DNA of 64,000 bases, from NCBI RefSeq assembly GCF_026191635.1, contig NZ_JAKRRW010000010.1, forward strand, positions 1 to 64,000, written 5' to 3'. Positions 1-8,772 of the stretch are shown piece after piece. This stretch comes from Photobacterium obscurum (GTDB taxonomy: Bacteria > Pseudomonadota > Gammaproteobacteria > Enterobacterales > Vibrionaceae). Position 1 is the first letter of the stretch. Each line of letters begins with the position of its first letter. Both the position numbers and the translations under genes were made by a program. Below the pieces are notes generated by a model that was given only the letters and a program-made list of their open reading frames with translations, searched no databases and was not told the DNA's origin.

Positions 1-105
1 CCCTATAAAGGTCGTAATAAAGTAGTTTTTGGCTGTTGGCGCAAGCACTTTAAATTTGAATAGTATCCAAACAATAAAGATGTAGGGCAGCATTATTTCT
101 TTCAT
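1..105 (-). CDS. Partial membrane protein, N-terminus only (possible HlyD-like membrane fusion protein)
   Basis: The gene runs off the left edge; 35 residues are visible. It starts with ATG at 105 after a good ribosome site (AAGAGGAG) and overlaps the stop of the upstream gene by 4 bases (ATGA), so the two are probably translationally coupled. The visible part is one hydrophobic helix (MLPYIFIVWILF) followed by a basic stretch, as in the N-terminal anchor of inner-membrane HlyD/EmrA-type adaptor proteins. The order, a small DUF3302-like membrane protein and then an adaptor, recalls yiaW-yiaV of enteric bacteria. The family call rests on context and a short stretch, so it is tentative. Confidence 0.45.
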   Translation of the reverse strand, partial: MKEIMLPYIFIVWILFKFKVLAPTAKNYFITTFIG

Positions 106-413
106 GACTTAACTCCTCTTAACCACTCTTGAATACGTTGCCAATCCGTAACAATCGACAACACTGCTATGACCCACAGTGGTTTATAAGCCAGCCCCAA
201 AATACATAACCAAAAAATGAGTTTGGCTTGTGGAAGATCTTGCTCTTTGGCTACATGTTTTGGGATTGAGTGTATGTGCCACAGTTTACTCACTACCCAA
301 GATGCAACGATGAGAGTTACTACAACGATGACCCACATAAAAGCAATAGATTCCAATAATCCATATATTGAGGGTAATTGGTCATAAGTTAACGTTGTGG
401 AGTGAATTTTCAT
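102..413 (-). CDS. Small inner-membrane protein, DUF3302-like
   Basis: A 103-residue protein with two clear hydrophobic segments (about residues 24-43 and 66-88). Between them is a polar region, HIHSIPKHVAKEQDLPQAK, resembling the HDIPxxIAKKRNHP segment of YiaW/DUF3302 proteins, which are encoded just upstream of HlyD-type adaptors. It overlaps the next gene by 4 bases, so the pair is likely one operon reading out of the window. Function is unknown; a partner role for a membrane efflux or adaptor protein is inferred from gene order. Confidence 0.6.
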   Translation of the reverse strand: MKIHSTTLTYDQLPSIYGLLESIAFMWVIVVVTLIVASWVVSKLWHIHSIPKHVAKEQDLPQAKLIFWLCILGLAYKPLWVIAVLSIVTDWQRIQEWLRGVKS

Positions 414-1050
414 TTATTGTCCACCTAAAAATAACAGTTTGAAAAACAGTTCGATTTGGTGGGCATGATATTATTCAATATATTGACGATAAATGTGCTG
501 CTGTTTATTTTTGCAATAAACCACGTTTATAAATGAGATTTGAGTACAGCACATCGAATTAATTCTGCCCAACTAATCTCTAAGGTAATAATGATGCTTC
601 GAGTTAAAGTTGTTTTTTTGCGCTGAAAAGGAATGGGGTATTAAGCTCTTCTGGGGTGATCTAGATACTGCATATTTTGTAAAAATTTCCGCATAAAGCA
701 ATTGGACTTCACCGTTAGGGGATGAACGAAAATGTCTAAAATCTTTCAGAGTCAGCATTTAACTTAGAGGTGCCGATTGTCACTCTGTGATACTAGAAGT
801 TATCCGAAGGGTAGATTTCGCAAGGAAAACCTGACACGCATTTGTCCAACTTCGTGCCACCCTCACCTACTAATGCTTGAAGGAAAAAGGCGAGACTTGC
901 CCCATTAATAGTAATCATAAGATTAACGATCAGACCTACAGCCAAATTGATAAATAAAGCTCCGAGAGCTTTGATAGATTATGTGAAAAGACGCTGTTTG
1001 TAATTCATATGTGGTACAATAAAAATGCCTATTGAATTTAAGGGATTAGA
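414..1050. other. Long intergenic region, mostly non-coding
   Basis: This 637-base gap separates a leftward operon from a rightward HAD gene. A 61-codon minus-strand frame (573-758) has no ribosome site and no recognisable similarity, so it is not called. A start-less membrane-protein fragment lies at 793-978 and is listed separately. The last 60 bases before 1051 are AT-rich and should hold the promoter of the HAD gene. Confidence 0.5.
793..978 (-). pseudogene. Remnant of a small membrane protein gene
   Basis: The minus strand is open for 61 codons from just after a stop at 979-981 to a stop at 793-795. No ATG occurs before codon 21 (complement of 916-918). It encodes a hydrophobic segment (ALFINLAVGLIVNLMITING) and then a polar tail ending in FPCEIYPSDNF. 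A transmembrane helix with no proper start suggests the C-terminal remnant of a deleted gene. A short real gene using a non-ATG start cannot be excluded. The family was not recognised. Confidence 0.3.
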
Positions 1051-1608
1051 ATGCAATTCGAGCTATCTGACATCAAATTATGTATTTTTGATCTAGACGG
1101 TACTCTCGTGAACAGTAACGAGGCAGAAATCCCGTTCTTCTTCACTTCTCTATCGCAGCTGCTTAACGAGAAATTAGACAGTGATATTTCAAATTATCCT
1201 CACCGAACATTCAGCTCTGTGCTAAATAATACAGTACCGCTCTCAAAACGAGAGGAGGTGTTTCATCAACTCGATGACATCATGATGAGTTTTGTACAAA
1301 AGCAAACTTGGTCTTCTCTTTCAAAAGGAACAGGACTGCTCAACCTGGTCCTGAATTCAAGCATGGAGTACTACATTGTTACGGGGAATTTCAAAACACC
1401 TTCTCTTGAAAAAGCTTCAAGAGCAGGTATCGCTCTGCCTTTAGAACATGTCTATTCGACTGGACTTGGAGATGACTCCAAGGCCCAAGTCATTGAAAAG
1501 TTGATTGCTCAGAACCAGTGTTTGCCTCATCAAGTCCTGAGTATTGGGGATAGTAGTTACGATGAAGCTATCGCTAAACAATTAGGTTTGCACTTTATTT
1601 GGGCTTAA
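1051..1608 (+). CDS. HAD-superfamily hydrolase (phosphatase-like)
   Basis: This 185-residue cytosolic protein carries the four HAD motifs in order. Motif I is FDLDGT, with nucleophile Asp14 and acid/base Asp16; motif II is YIVTGN; the motif III lysine is in DDSKAQ; motif IV is IGDSSYDE. Residues about 20-85 form a small helical cap, as in phosphoglycolate phosphatase-like members (subfamily I). The length is a little below the usual 210-230. It is probably a Mg2+-dependent small-molecule phosphatase; the substrate cannot be told. It ends 4 bases before the stop of the convergent gene at 1613, with no terminator between them. Confidence 0.8.
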   Translation: MQFELSDIKLCIFDLDGTLVNSNEAEIPFFFTSLSQLLNEKLDSDISNYPHRTFSSVLNNTVPLSKREEVFHQLDDIMMSFVQKQTWSSLSKGTGLLNLVLNSSMEYYIVTGNFKTPSLEKASRAGIALPLEHVYSTGLGDDSKAQVIEKLIAQNQCLPHQVLSIGDSSYDEAIAKQLGLHFIWA

Positions 1609-1612
1609 TGCT

Positions 1613-2863
1613 CTAAGTCAACAAACTTTTAAAGTCACCCCCCAGTGCGATATAAAGCCTATCAACAATCTTCTTATACTCGCTTTCGTCTTTCGACATA
1701 TAGTGAATAAGCTCTTGTGTCAGTAAATAACAATCTTGATTATTACGGAACTTCCATGTGTTTTTTGTGAATTGAAGAAAATCGCCGACTGCTTTCATAC
1801 TACCAGCGGCTAAAGAGAAGTCTGAAAAATCAAACGAAAAATGACCGAATAGCTTTTTAGCATTATTCCCTCCCTTCATTGCTAATACCCCGGCGATGTC
1901 TTTATAAGCATTGTCAAGATTGTTACTGAGCTTTATTTGATCTTCGATGTTGTTAGAAAACCGCAAATCATTGAAGTTATGTAAGACCTCTTCCCTATAC
2001 CAAGTTACTTTTTCTCTCGCATCTAATGCGCGAACAATGAGCTGCTCTGAGCTTGTCGCACCATCTGCAAGTAGGATATGCAAGGCGCTCGGTATGTCTA
2101 GGTGATACTGCTTACCAGTAAGCTTAAGCTGTTGCATTTCATCTTTGGGGTCTTTATTTAGCTCTTTCCGGTAGGTATCCATAAAAGAATAGGCGGTGCT
2201 ATGGTTAGTCTGTGCTCGGGATGCACAAGGTGTGAAGACTAATTTTAAATCTTCCGAAAGTAATAGATTGTACTTGTTCCTTGCTAGAGCAATAAAATGT
2301 ACGAGATGTTCCTTACTTACTCCTTGCTTGTTAAAGTTGTGGCGAATAAGTTCGGTAAGATCACTGTCGGCAAGCATCAAGCCGACCATATAACTGATAC
2401 TGTCATCGTTCAATGACTCTTGAATTTCAGAACTATATCGTGACGCAGATGTATTCGATAACAAGGTATCTGAGAAAATCTCTACCGTGTTGTTAAGCAT
2501 GTCGTAGTAACCAGGTGGAAAACTGTCTCGAGATGCTTTACCCAATGTGGGGAAGTGATTGAGCCAATCATACTTGAGTTGATCACTAATTCTATTTCGT
2601 TGGAGTATTCGCTCATGACCAGATGGGTAGGAGTAACGTTCAATAAGATCCACAGGTAAACCGAGTGAGGCGAGTTTGTCGATAACTTCTATCGTTCCGT
2701 TGGTTATTTCCTTTGGCCCTAGAACTGAGACCGCCACTTTGTCACAGAAAATAACTTGGCTTAGAAAGTTGAGTAGGTCAACGACATTTTTCGTGCTTTC
2801 TGGTTTATTGCTGATGGCTTTACCAATAGAGTGAAAACTCGTTATATCTCTATAGTGTTTCAT
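1613..2863 (-). CDS. Hypothetical protein of about 416 residues, family not recognised
   Basis: This is a soluble-looking protein with no signal peptide or membrane segment, and no motif I recognise. An upstream ATG at 2884 lacks a ribosome site. The ATG at 2863 (MKHYRDIT) follows TAGGGGTAGGT and is preferred. The protein is mostly helical and polar, with many Asn, Asp and Leu residues and a C-terminal stretch of short helices. It stands alone between a convergent HAD gene and the lipoxygenase gene. The lack of familiar domains and the neighbouring gene remnants fit an accessory cargo gene. No function is proposed. Confidence 0.6.
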   Translation of the reverse strand: MKHYRDITSFHSIGKAISNKPESTKNVVDLLNFLSQVIFCDKVAVSVLGPKEITNGTIEVIDKLASLGLPVDLIERYSYPSGHERILQRNRISDQLKYDWLNHFPTLGKASRDSFPPGYYDMLNNTVEIFSDTLLSNTSASRYSSEIQESLNDDSISYMVGLMLADSDLTELIRHNFNKQGVSKEHLVHFIALARNKYNLLLSEDLKLVFTPCASRAQTNHSTAYSFMDTYRKELNKDPKDEMQQLKLTGKQYHLDIPSALHILLADGATSSEQLIVRALDAREKVTWYREEVLHNFNDLRFSNNIEDQIKLSNNLDNAYKDIAGVLAMKGGNNAKKLFGHFSFDFSDFSLAAGSMKAVGDFLQFTKNTWKFRNNQDCYLLTQELIHYMSKDESEYKKIVDRLYIALGGDFKSLLT

Positions 2864-3144
2864 ACCTACCCCTATAATAACCATGATAAATTCATGGTAA
2901 TCTGGTTGGTTAAAAAATACTTATGTTTATCGAAGATATGTAACCTAGTTCACTATAAGTGTTGATGAATAGGAATCATCTAAAGCATCAGATCCTGGGG
3001 GTATCATAAATCACGATAGCACTTGCCTCATCATGACCATAAATCTTCACGTTAGTCGGGGCCAAAGAGAAATACTATTAATAGTGTGATGATTGGCCCC
3101 TTCATAATTGATAGCTGAACATATCAAATAAGAATAAAGAGCGT
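2864..3144. other. Intergenic region without a gene
   Basis: I see no coding frame with a ribosome site on either strand. The stretch next to 2863 is AT-rich and probably contains the promoter of the leftward unknown gene. The terminator of the lipoxygenase gene adjoins at its right end. Confidence 0.5.
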
Positions 3145-3171
3145 GAAGGCGAGGCTCCTCCCCTCGCCTTC
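3145..3171 (-). terminator. Strong hairpin downstream of the lipoxygenase gene
   Basis: The inverted repeat GAAGGCGAGG / CCTCGCCTTC forms a 10-bp GC-rich stem with a 7-nt loop, 9 bases after the lipoxygenase stop codon. On the minus strand it is followed by a mixed, only moderately T-rich stretch, so it may act as a terminator or an mRNA-stabilising 3' hairpin. Confidence 0.65.
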
Positions 3172-3179
3172 AGTATGTC

Positions 3180-5024
3180 TTATATGTTAATACTTGGTGG
3201 GATTTTACTCGGCAATAGATAGTTATATTCCTGGCGAGTTTTGTTGCGTATATTAATTGTTTGCTCAATGTCTGCTAACGAGGCCTTGAACTGACTGAGC
3301 GGCCCATTTTCTTTTGTAACCCTGGGATCCTCGAACCAGTCCAAATAAGGGAAGTTGTTACTGCGATATTCTCCCAGATGGCGGTAATAAACACCGCCAA
3401 GAATTTCCAGCAATGAGAGCTGCTCCAGAGACTGAGTTAACGGTGGCAAAGTCTGCAACCAGGCCTCCTCTGTTTGAACATCAACTGGATTTTCTGCCCA
3501 GAAGGCACCGGTAACGGCAGGTGCGAAGCTCATCAAATCACGTTGGGGGAAATTAACAGCGGCGTGCTGAGCACTTGAAGTGAAAATCACCATAGTCAGC
3601 ACATCCGCGAGCTGCTCACGAGTTGTGATTGGTTTGAAGCCTTTGATGGCGCCTTCTGTCATTAGCGACGTGGTCCATGCCGCTAATTCATAGTCTTCAG
3701 TGACATCTGTATCATTTGTGTAGTAAATGTTGATATAGGCTTGGGTCCAGTTTTTGATTGCTTCCCAGATCAAAATCGCATCATCGCGATATGGATAATC
3801 AGGCAGGTAATCCATATTGTCGACATTGCGCGCGGCTAAATCATTGGGCAACATGTACTGGTAGAAATCGAGCTGAAGTCGGTCCGTTCCTGCGGCTTTT
3901 TGAGTGGCTTCAATTTTCCCGCCAAAGATATTATCAATTGGGCCGCCCGCGGCGATAAGAGAGTTAGCTGCGCTGTTATTAATAAACAGCGTACCTTCAA
4001 AGTGCGGAAGCAATAAGATGTTAACAGGGTGAGACTCTGCCAGACAGCGATTGGTTGCAATAGTAAACGCTTCGATAATCAGATGGGTACGGCCAAGGTG
4101 GACGAATAATTCATGATAATTCCCATCGGCTACTTGCACCATAGTCATGGCTGCTTGCCACTGCCTGTACTCTGGGGTGTCATCATTCTGCTTAACCGCA
4201 TAAGTGATAACGGCACTACTCGGATCCTGACCATTTTGAATCGCGACCGGCGTAATATCCTTTCCATCTTTGGGGATAGCGAACAGTGCGATTGGCGCAA
4301 AAACTTTCTTTTCAGGCCCTTGGGAATTATCAGCCAGCATCTGCAGTTCATGATAGTCCACAATATAGATCCGCTTTTCAGCCAACGCCTCAGCTAGGGA
4401 GTCATTTGGTCCCATTACTTTTTGGTAGCCTGCCTCGCTAACAGGAAAGTTATCGGCCAGACGAGAAACTCCTCTGATCAACATAGGATTTTGCCCGGCG
4501 ACACGGTATCGCGCAAAACAGTCGTTCTGTTGAAATACCTCTGCGACAGCTGGTAGCGGCAGCTTTTTAAACAGCGCCTTGTAAGCATCCAGTCCGGCCC
4601 CTTCACGATATTCTTTAACTTCCTCTCGAACCAATTTCAGATACATCTCGATCAGCGAGTTCAGCATTGCTGTTGTATTGGTGATCAAAGCTAGCTGCTG
4701 ACCAGGCTTCAGGCTATCGAGTGCATCCGATACTTCAGCCACCCCCTCTTTGATATCTACCAGTTCAGCTGCGTCCTTAACGTTGGCAACAAGGTTTTCC
4801 ACAATCGGCACTAGAACTTTCAGAACGGTGATCCCCCACGTCAAAGTCGGATAGGCTTCTCGAGGAACCTCTTTTACAAGTGGAACCGGGGCGACATTTG
4901 GATTATTCGTGTCCCAGATATAGCTTTTCTGCGTATTAGCCAGCTGTTTTTGGCGTTTATCTTGTTCGCGCTTGCTGTCATTTTGGGGAAGAGATGGTTT
5001 TAGGTGTGGAAATAAATTAAACAT
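3180..5024 (-). CDS. Lipoxygenase (non-haem iron fatty acid dioxygenase)
   Basis: Lipoxygenases add O2 to polyunsaturated fatty acids that contain a 1,4-pentadiene, giving hydroperoxides. This 614-residue protein has the classical spacing His304-(X)4-His309-(X)4-His314-(X)17-His332-(X)8-His341. The predicted iron ligands are His309, His314, His487, Asn491 (in AQHAAVNF) and the C-terminal Ile614, matching the soybean and Pseudomonas LoxA scheme. There is no N-terminal PLAT domain and, unlike secreted LoxA, no signal peptide: the N-terminus is polar and basic. It may be cytosolic or released another way. Its neighbours are a 3' fragment of a class 3 lipase gene (5.4 kb) and the intact lipase (8.8 kb), which could supply free fatty acids. 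A hairpin follows the stop. Lipoxygenases are patchy in bacteria, which suggests horizontal transfer. Family assignment is very secure; the product and role are unknown. Confidence 0.95.
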   Translation of the reverse strand: MFNLFPHLKPSLPQNDSKREQDKRQKQLANTQKSYIWDTNNPNVAPVPLVKEVPREAYPTLTWGITVLKVLVPIVENLVANVKDAAELVDIKEGVAEVSDALDSLKPGQQLALITNTTAMLNSLIEMYLKLVREEVKEYREGAGLDAYKALFKKLPLPAVAEVFQQNDCFARYRVAGQNPMLIRGVSRLADNFPVSEAGYQKVMGPNDSLAEALAEKRIYIVDYHELQMLADNSQGPEKKVFAPIALFAIPKDGKDITPVAIQNGQDPSSAVITYAVKQNDDTPEYRQWQAAMTMVQVADGNYHELFVHLGRTHLIIEAFTIATNRCLAESHPVNILLLPHFEGTLFINNSAANSLIAAGGPIDNIFGGKIEATQKAAGTDRLQLDFYQYMLPNDLAARNVDNMDYLPDYPYRDDAILIWEAIKNWTQAYINIYYTNDTDVTEDYELAAWTTSLMTEGAIKGFKPITTREQLADVLTMVIFTSSAQHAAVNFPQRDLMSFAPAVTGAFWAENPVDVQTEEAWLQTLPPLTQSLEQLSLLEILGGVYYRHLGEYRSNNFPYLDWFEDPRVTKENGPLSQFKASLADIEQTINIRNKTRQEYNYLLPSKIPPSINI

Positions 5025-5372
5025 GAAGAATCCTTTCTAGCGGTACTCGTGTGAATACCTGTTGTATAAAAAGAAGAAGGTACGGTCATGCTGGTAATAA
5101 AAAAGAGAGACTCTTTCTCTTCATCGTACTTCAACGAATACAGCCTTAGCCCTTTCTGGGCAATTACTCGATGAGGTATGATAAAAAAAGATAGTCCAAT
5201 TCCATGAACACACACCAACAAATGCAATAAATTGCATATCGTGTGCACTTAATCAATAAATAGCTGCAACAAGATGTCTAGCTTGCTAGGTATTACTTGA
5301 ATTTCATCAACGAAAGTGCGGTATACAAACTTTGTAATGATGGGATAAGTGGGTAGTTACATTATCATCAAT
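5025..5372. other. Upstream region of the lipoxygenase gene
   Basis: This is the 5' region of the leftward lipoxygenase gene. An 82-codon minus-strand frame (5000-5248) overlaps the lipoxygenase start and has no recognisable features, so I regard it as leader DNA. A ribosome site (AGAAAGGATTC) precedes the lipoxygenase ATG. No operator could be identified by eye. Confidence 0.5.
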
Positions 5373-5587
5373 ATAAAGGCCAGAAATCTTATGGGCCTTT
5401 ACGCTAAAATATTTTATAGCAAACCCGCTATTGCATCTTCGAATATGTCTGTGAAAGGAATATCATCCTCCATATTTATTAATTCCGGGTAGCCAACAAC
5501 ATGCTGATAGGCTGCCTGCACAAGGTATTCAAATAACAGCGGATTGATATTACCTTCTAGTGGAAACGTTTCAGCCTTAATTTACTA
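5373..5587 (-). pseudogene. 3' fragment of a class 3 lipase gene, duplicate of 8728-8945
   Basis: The last 57 codons of the lipase at 8773-9795 and its downstream hairpin are repeated here with only scattered substitutions. The stop codon is at 5414-5416, and the fragment keeps the catalytic His region (AYQHVVGYPEL). Going upstream, homology ends with in-frame TAG and TAA codons at about 5582-5587, and the rest of the gene is absent. This copy lies between the lipoxygenase gene and the antiporter gene. It points to an ancestral second lipase gene next to the lipoxygenase, or to a partial duplication followed by deletion. Confidence 0.85.
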
Positions 5588-5875
5588 CATAAGGATTATT
5601 TCATCTTCAGTAAACCACTCTTAATCAATTACTCGATTGTCCACATATGATGATTTTTAGAGTAAACAACAAATATGAGGCTTTTCTCTGCTCTACTGCA
5701 AATTACATGAAATAGCGCCTTGTTCTACTCATGACGAGACTATAAATAACTTCGTGTAATTACCTATTATTAATAGCCAATAATAGCTAAGGATTAGGCA
5801 CACCAATAAGTTACTAGAATTAAGCAACTCCCCGATATTCGGTGGTTCAATTCACCATTCAATGATAATCACTTA
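5588..5875. other. Intergenic region without a gene
   Basis: AT-rich DNA between the lipase fragment and the antiporter stop codon. A weak short inverted repeat (GGTGG...CCACC-type, about 5839-5856) could terminate the antiporter transcript. No coding frame can be supported. Confidence 0.4.
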
Positions 5876-7591
5876 TTAATCTAGCTTCGTTTTCTTTTCC
5901 TCCTCCATATTGACCTGTTTGTAGTAGTCTTTCCGAAACTGCTCAAGCGCAATTGCTATTTCCGAACCTTCAACTCCCATATGAAGTAATGCCGCATGGG
6001 CAAGCTCTGCGCTGGCCTCGAGAGTCTCTGACACTGTATAGTGTGCACCAAGCGCTCTAAGATCGTGACATTTTGCAAGGTCATGCCCTCTAGCAAAGAT
6101 AGGAATATCTGGAACGGCAGAATGAAGCGAGGATACAATTTGCTCGGTCACGCCTGGGTCATTAATTGAAATGATTACAAAGGGGGCATCCGTAGCCCCA
6201 GCGGCTCTTAGTACTTGGAGGCTTTGTACGTCTCCGAAATACACCGGCTTGCCTTTTGAACGTTCGCGCTCCACAAGAGATTCATCTTTATCGATCGCTA
6301 GATAAGGTACTTTCATCAGCTCCATAATATAACCGATTCTATGACCCATTCTTCCGAAACCCGCAATAATAATAGGCTTGATATATTGCTCGTGTTTATC
6401 AATATCAACATTTTGCATTGTTGTGATACTTCTAGGCGAAGCCAAAAATACCCGATAAGCTAATTTATCAAGCACCGGGGTTATGAGCATACTCAACAAG
6501 ACAACAATTAGAAGATGTTGGAATAACGTCTCTTCCAAAACTCCCATGCTTTTCGCTACTGCAAACAATACTAATGCGAATTCACCACTTTGCGCTAGGA
6601 GTAAGGCCACCGAAATCGATGCTTTTTTCTTTATTCCGAACAAGCGTGACAAAGGCCAGAGAATAAAAAACTTGATAGTCATTAGCGCAACTGTAAAACT
6701 TAAAAGCACCATAGGGTGGTCTAAAAATTGATCAATATTTAAGGACATACCCATTGACATAAAAAACAGTCCAAGCAACAAGCCACGAAAAGGCTGAATC
6801 TCTGCGATAATTTGATGACGGTAATATGAGTCAGCAATCAATAAGCCAGCAACAAATGCCCCCATGGCCATCGATAATCCAATACGCTCCATTGCATATG
6901 CCGATCCCAATACCAAAAGTAAAGCGGATGCGGTAAATATCTCGGGTGAACCAAACCGGGAAAGCATTTTAAGCAAGGGAGTCAAAATATATCTGGCAAG
7001 AACAATAATGAACAAAAGAATGATGAACGCCTCAGCCAATGCTAGGAGAATGTCTTCTACTATTGTTAACTCCGGCTCGGCCATAAATGAAACAAAAACC
7101 AAAAGTGGGACAACCGCCAGATCTTGTAACAGTAATATGGCAACAGAGGGCCTTCCATATTCTGATGAGATCATCTTCCTTTCCGTTAATAATTGAAGTA
7201 CAAAGGCCGTTGAGGAAAGGGCTAGCGCCAATCCTATTAAAAGTGAAGCTTCCCACGAAGAATTAAGTATTTCATGAGCTATTACAGTTATTAAAGCACC
7301 TGTTATTAGAACCTGAAGAGTCCCAAGCCCTAATACTAGCCTCCTTATATTCCAAAGACTGGATGGCTTAATTTCTATTCCGATAATAAACAATAGGAGA
7401 ATCACACCAAACTCAGCGAGTTGAGCAATCTCGTCGTAATCCTGAATATAGCCTAGCCCTGACGGCCCTACGATTGCCCCTGCAACCAAAAAACCTGGTA
7501 TTGCACCAAAACCTAAGCATTGAAACACAGGGACAGTAATGACTGCCGCAGATAACAGAATGATAATATCAGTCAAATATCCAGTATTCAC
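5876..7591 (-). CDS. CPA2-family monovalent cation:proton antiporter with RCK (TrkA-N) domain, KefB/KefC-like
   Basis: This is a 571-residue inner-membrane protein. Residues 1-385 contain about 12 hydrophobic helices with CPA2 motifs (PGFLVAGAIVGPSGLG near residue 33, ALALSSTAFVLQ near 120, MAMGAFVAGLLIADS near 240). A cytosolic RCK/TrkA-N domain follows, with the nucleotide-binding Gly motif AGFGRMGHRIG at about residues 410-420. This layout matches KefB/KefC/YbaL-type K+/H+ antiporters. No gene for a KefF/KefG quinone oxidoreductase is adjacent, so glutathione gating cannot be assumed. It is likely monocistronic and used for pH or ion homeostasis. Confidence 0.9.
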   Translation of the reverse strand: MNTGYLTDIIILLSAAVITVPVFQCLGFGAIPGFLVAGAIVGPSGLGYIQDYDEIAQLAEFGVILLLFIIGIEIKPSSLWNIRRLVLGLGTLQVLITGALITVIAHEILNSSWEASLLIGLALALSSTAFVLQLLTERKMISSEYGRPSVAILLLQDLAVVPLLVFVSFMAEPELTIVEDILLALAEAFIILLFIIVLARYILTPLLKMLSRFGSPEIFTASALLLVLGSAYAMERIGLSMAMGAFVAGLLIADSYYRHQIIAEIQPFRGLLLGLFFMSMGMSLNIDQFLDHPMVLLSFTVALMTIKFFILWPLSRLFGIKKKASISVALLLAQSGEFALVLFAVAKSMGVLEETLFQHLLIVVLLSMLITPVLDKLAYRVFLASPRSITTMQNVDIDKHEQYIKPIIIAGFGRMGHRIGYIMELMKVPYLAIDKDESLVERERSKGKPVYFGDVQSLQVLRAAGATDAPFVIISINDPGVTEQIVSSLHSAVPDIPIFARGHDLAKCHDLRALGAHYTVSETLEASAELAHAALLHMGVEGSEIAIALEQFRKDYYKQVNMEEEKKTKLD

Positions 7592-8216
7592 AGGCAGGTT
7601 CTCATCTATTACTAACAGTATTTATTGTCTGAAAAGATGTGAAGCTATCTAAGCTTTGAAATGTAAGTTGTCGTATCTCAAGCTCCACCACAAACACCCT
7701 ACAAATGCATTATATACCCAGAGGCCATTTCTTATCCTACACTCGCATCAACTAGTAAAGATATAGAGCTAAGAGAGTTCTTTGTCTACGCAGAGAAGCA
7801 GTGATGTGGCGGAATAACTCAACACAAAAAAGCTTTCTTAGTTATGAGGACAATCTGACGCAGATCTCATTAAAGAGCCGGGGCTAATGACGGCCTCAAA
7901 TAGACTCTGAACTGAAGATCAGGCAAACATCACTGATGCGATTTGCCACTGAGTGATTACTTTATGATTCTGCATCGGTTCCACTGCGTGTTTCTTTAGC
8001 AACCATCGCGCATCTGAGATCCTATTACACAATCCCACATCATAGATCATTAACTGTTTTTTTATGCTTTGTTGTCGCTAAAATTACCAAGTCCACCTTC
8101 AAAGCGCATCTTGAAGACAAACCAGACACCAAGAAGAATATATGTTCCATACTGACAAGAACAAACCAATGCATTTGTCATAAGACTGGCCGTTTTTAAA
8201 TTAACTAGGACACATC
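7592..8216. other. Long divergent intergenic region, no gene found
   Basis: This 625-base gap separates the divergent antiporter and lipoprotein genes. Neither strand has a coding frame with a start signal or recognisable similarity. It must contain both promoters. The lipoprotein start is preceded by AACTAGGACACATC, a modest ribosome site. Confidence 0.5.
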
Positions 8217-8660
8217 ATGAAAAAACGTTTGAGCGTTCTTTTAGCCCTCGCGTTCCCCCTGACACTGGCAGGCTGTTACAACGAGACTCGTAATCTGCCC
8301 GATCAACAGCCAGATTACGCCTACGAACTGGACACCTGGCAGGAAAACTCCGAGGTTTATGAATTCACCCCCAAAGCAACCCCGAACCTAGCCTGCGTTA
8401 TGCTCATGCTAGATAATGGCAAAGATATGGGGTTGTCCTGCATCCCTAAAGGCCCTCAAGGTAAAGCAATCAAGCTGCTGCCACCTGACTTTGCCTATGA
8501 GCTGGACACATGGTTAGAGAACTCCGAACTCTACGAATTTACCCCGCGCTCAAACACGACCTATTCGTGCATCATGTATATGCTTGATGCTGGAAACGCA
8601 ATGGGACTGCGCTGTAATCCCAAGACTGACCAAGCACCACCAGCTCTACCTGCGGAATAA
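8217..8660 (+). CDS. Lipoprotein with two tandem 47-residue repeats
   Basis: A 147-residue precursor with a type II signal peptide; the lipobox is LAGC with lipidated Cys20. The mature part is two homologous units, about residues 32-79 and 89-136. Each contains P-D-[YF]-A-Y-E-L-D-T-W, then E-N-S-E-x-Y-E-F-T-P, a Cys, M-L-D-x-G, G-L-x-C and P-K. The conserved Cys pair in each unit suggests an internal disulfide. The residue after Cys20 is Tyr, not Asp, so outer-membrane sorting is likely. It converges on the lipase gene and shares its hairpin terminator. I do not recognise the repeat family and assign no function. Confidence 0.8.
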   Translation: MKKRLSVLLALAFPLTLAGCYNETRNLPDQQPDYAYELDTWQENSEVYEFTPKATPNLACVMLMLDNGKDMGLSCIPKGPQGKAIKLLPPDFAYELDTWLENSELYEFTPRSNTTYSCIMYMLDAGNAMGLRCNPKTDQAPPALPAE

Positions 8661-8732
8661 CCGCAATACCGCAACAGCCGACAAATAACGTAGATGAAAG
8701 CTGTAACAACTCTACTGAAAACTGACATAAAT

Positions 8733-8761
8733 TAAAGGCCCATAAAACTATGGGCCTTTAT
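8733..8761. terminator. Bidirectional terminator between lipoprotein and lipase genes
   Basis: The inverted repeat AAAGGCCCA / TGGGCCTTT forms a 9-bp stem with an 8-nt loop, and A/T tracts on both sides let it work in either direction. It lies 73 bases after the lipoprotein stop and 11 bases after the lipase stop. A near copy occurs with the lipase fragment at 5375-5400. Confidence 0.8.
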
Positions 8762-8772
8762 TCTAAAACGCT

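Noticed and set aside
573-758. 61-codon minus-strand open frame (MLTLKDFRHF...)
   Set aside because: No ribosome site, no recognisable domain and no gene-like context; probably chance in a long gap.
5000-5248. 82-codon minus-strand frame overlapping the lipoxygenase start
   Set aside because: Overlaps the strong start of the lipoxygenase and looks like leader DNA with a chance frame.
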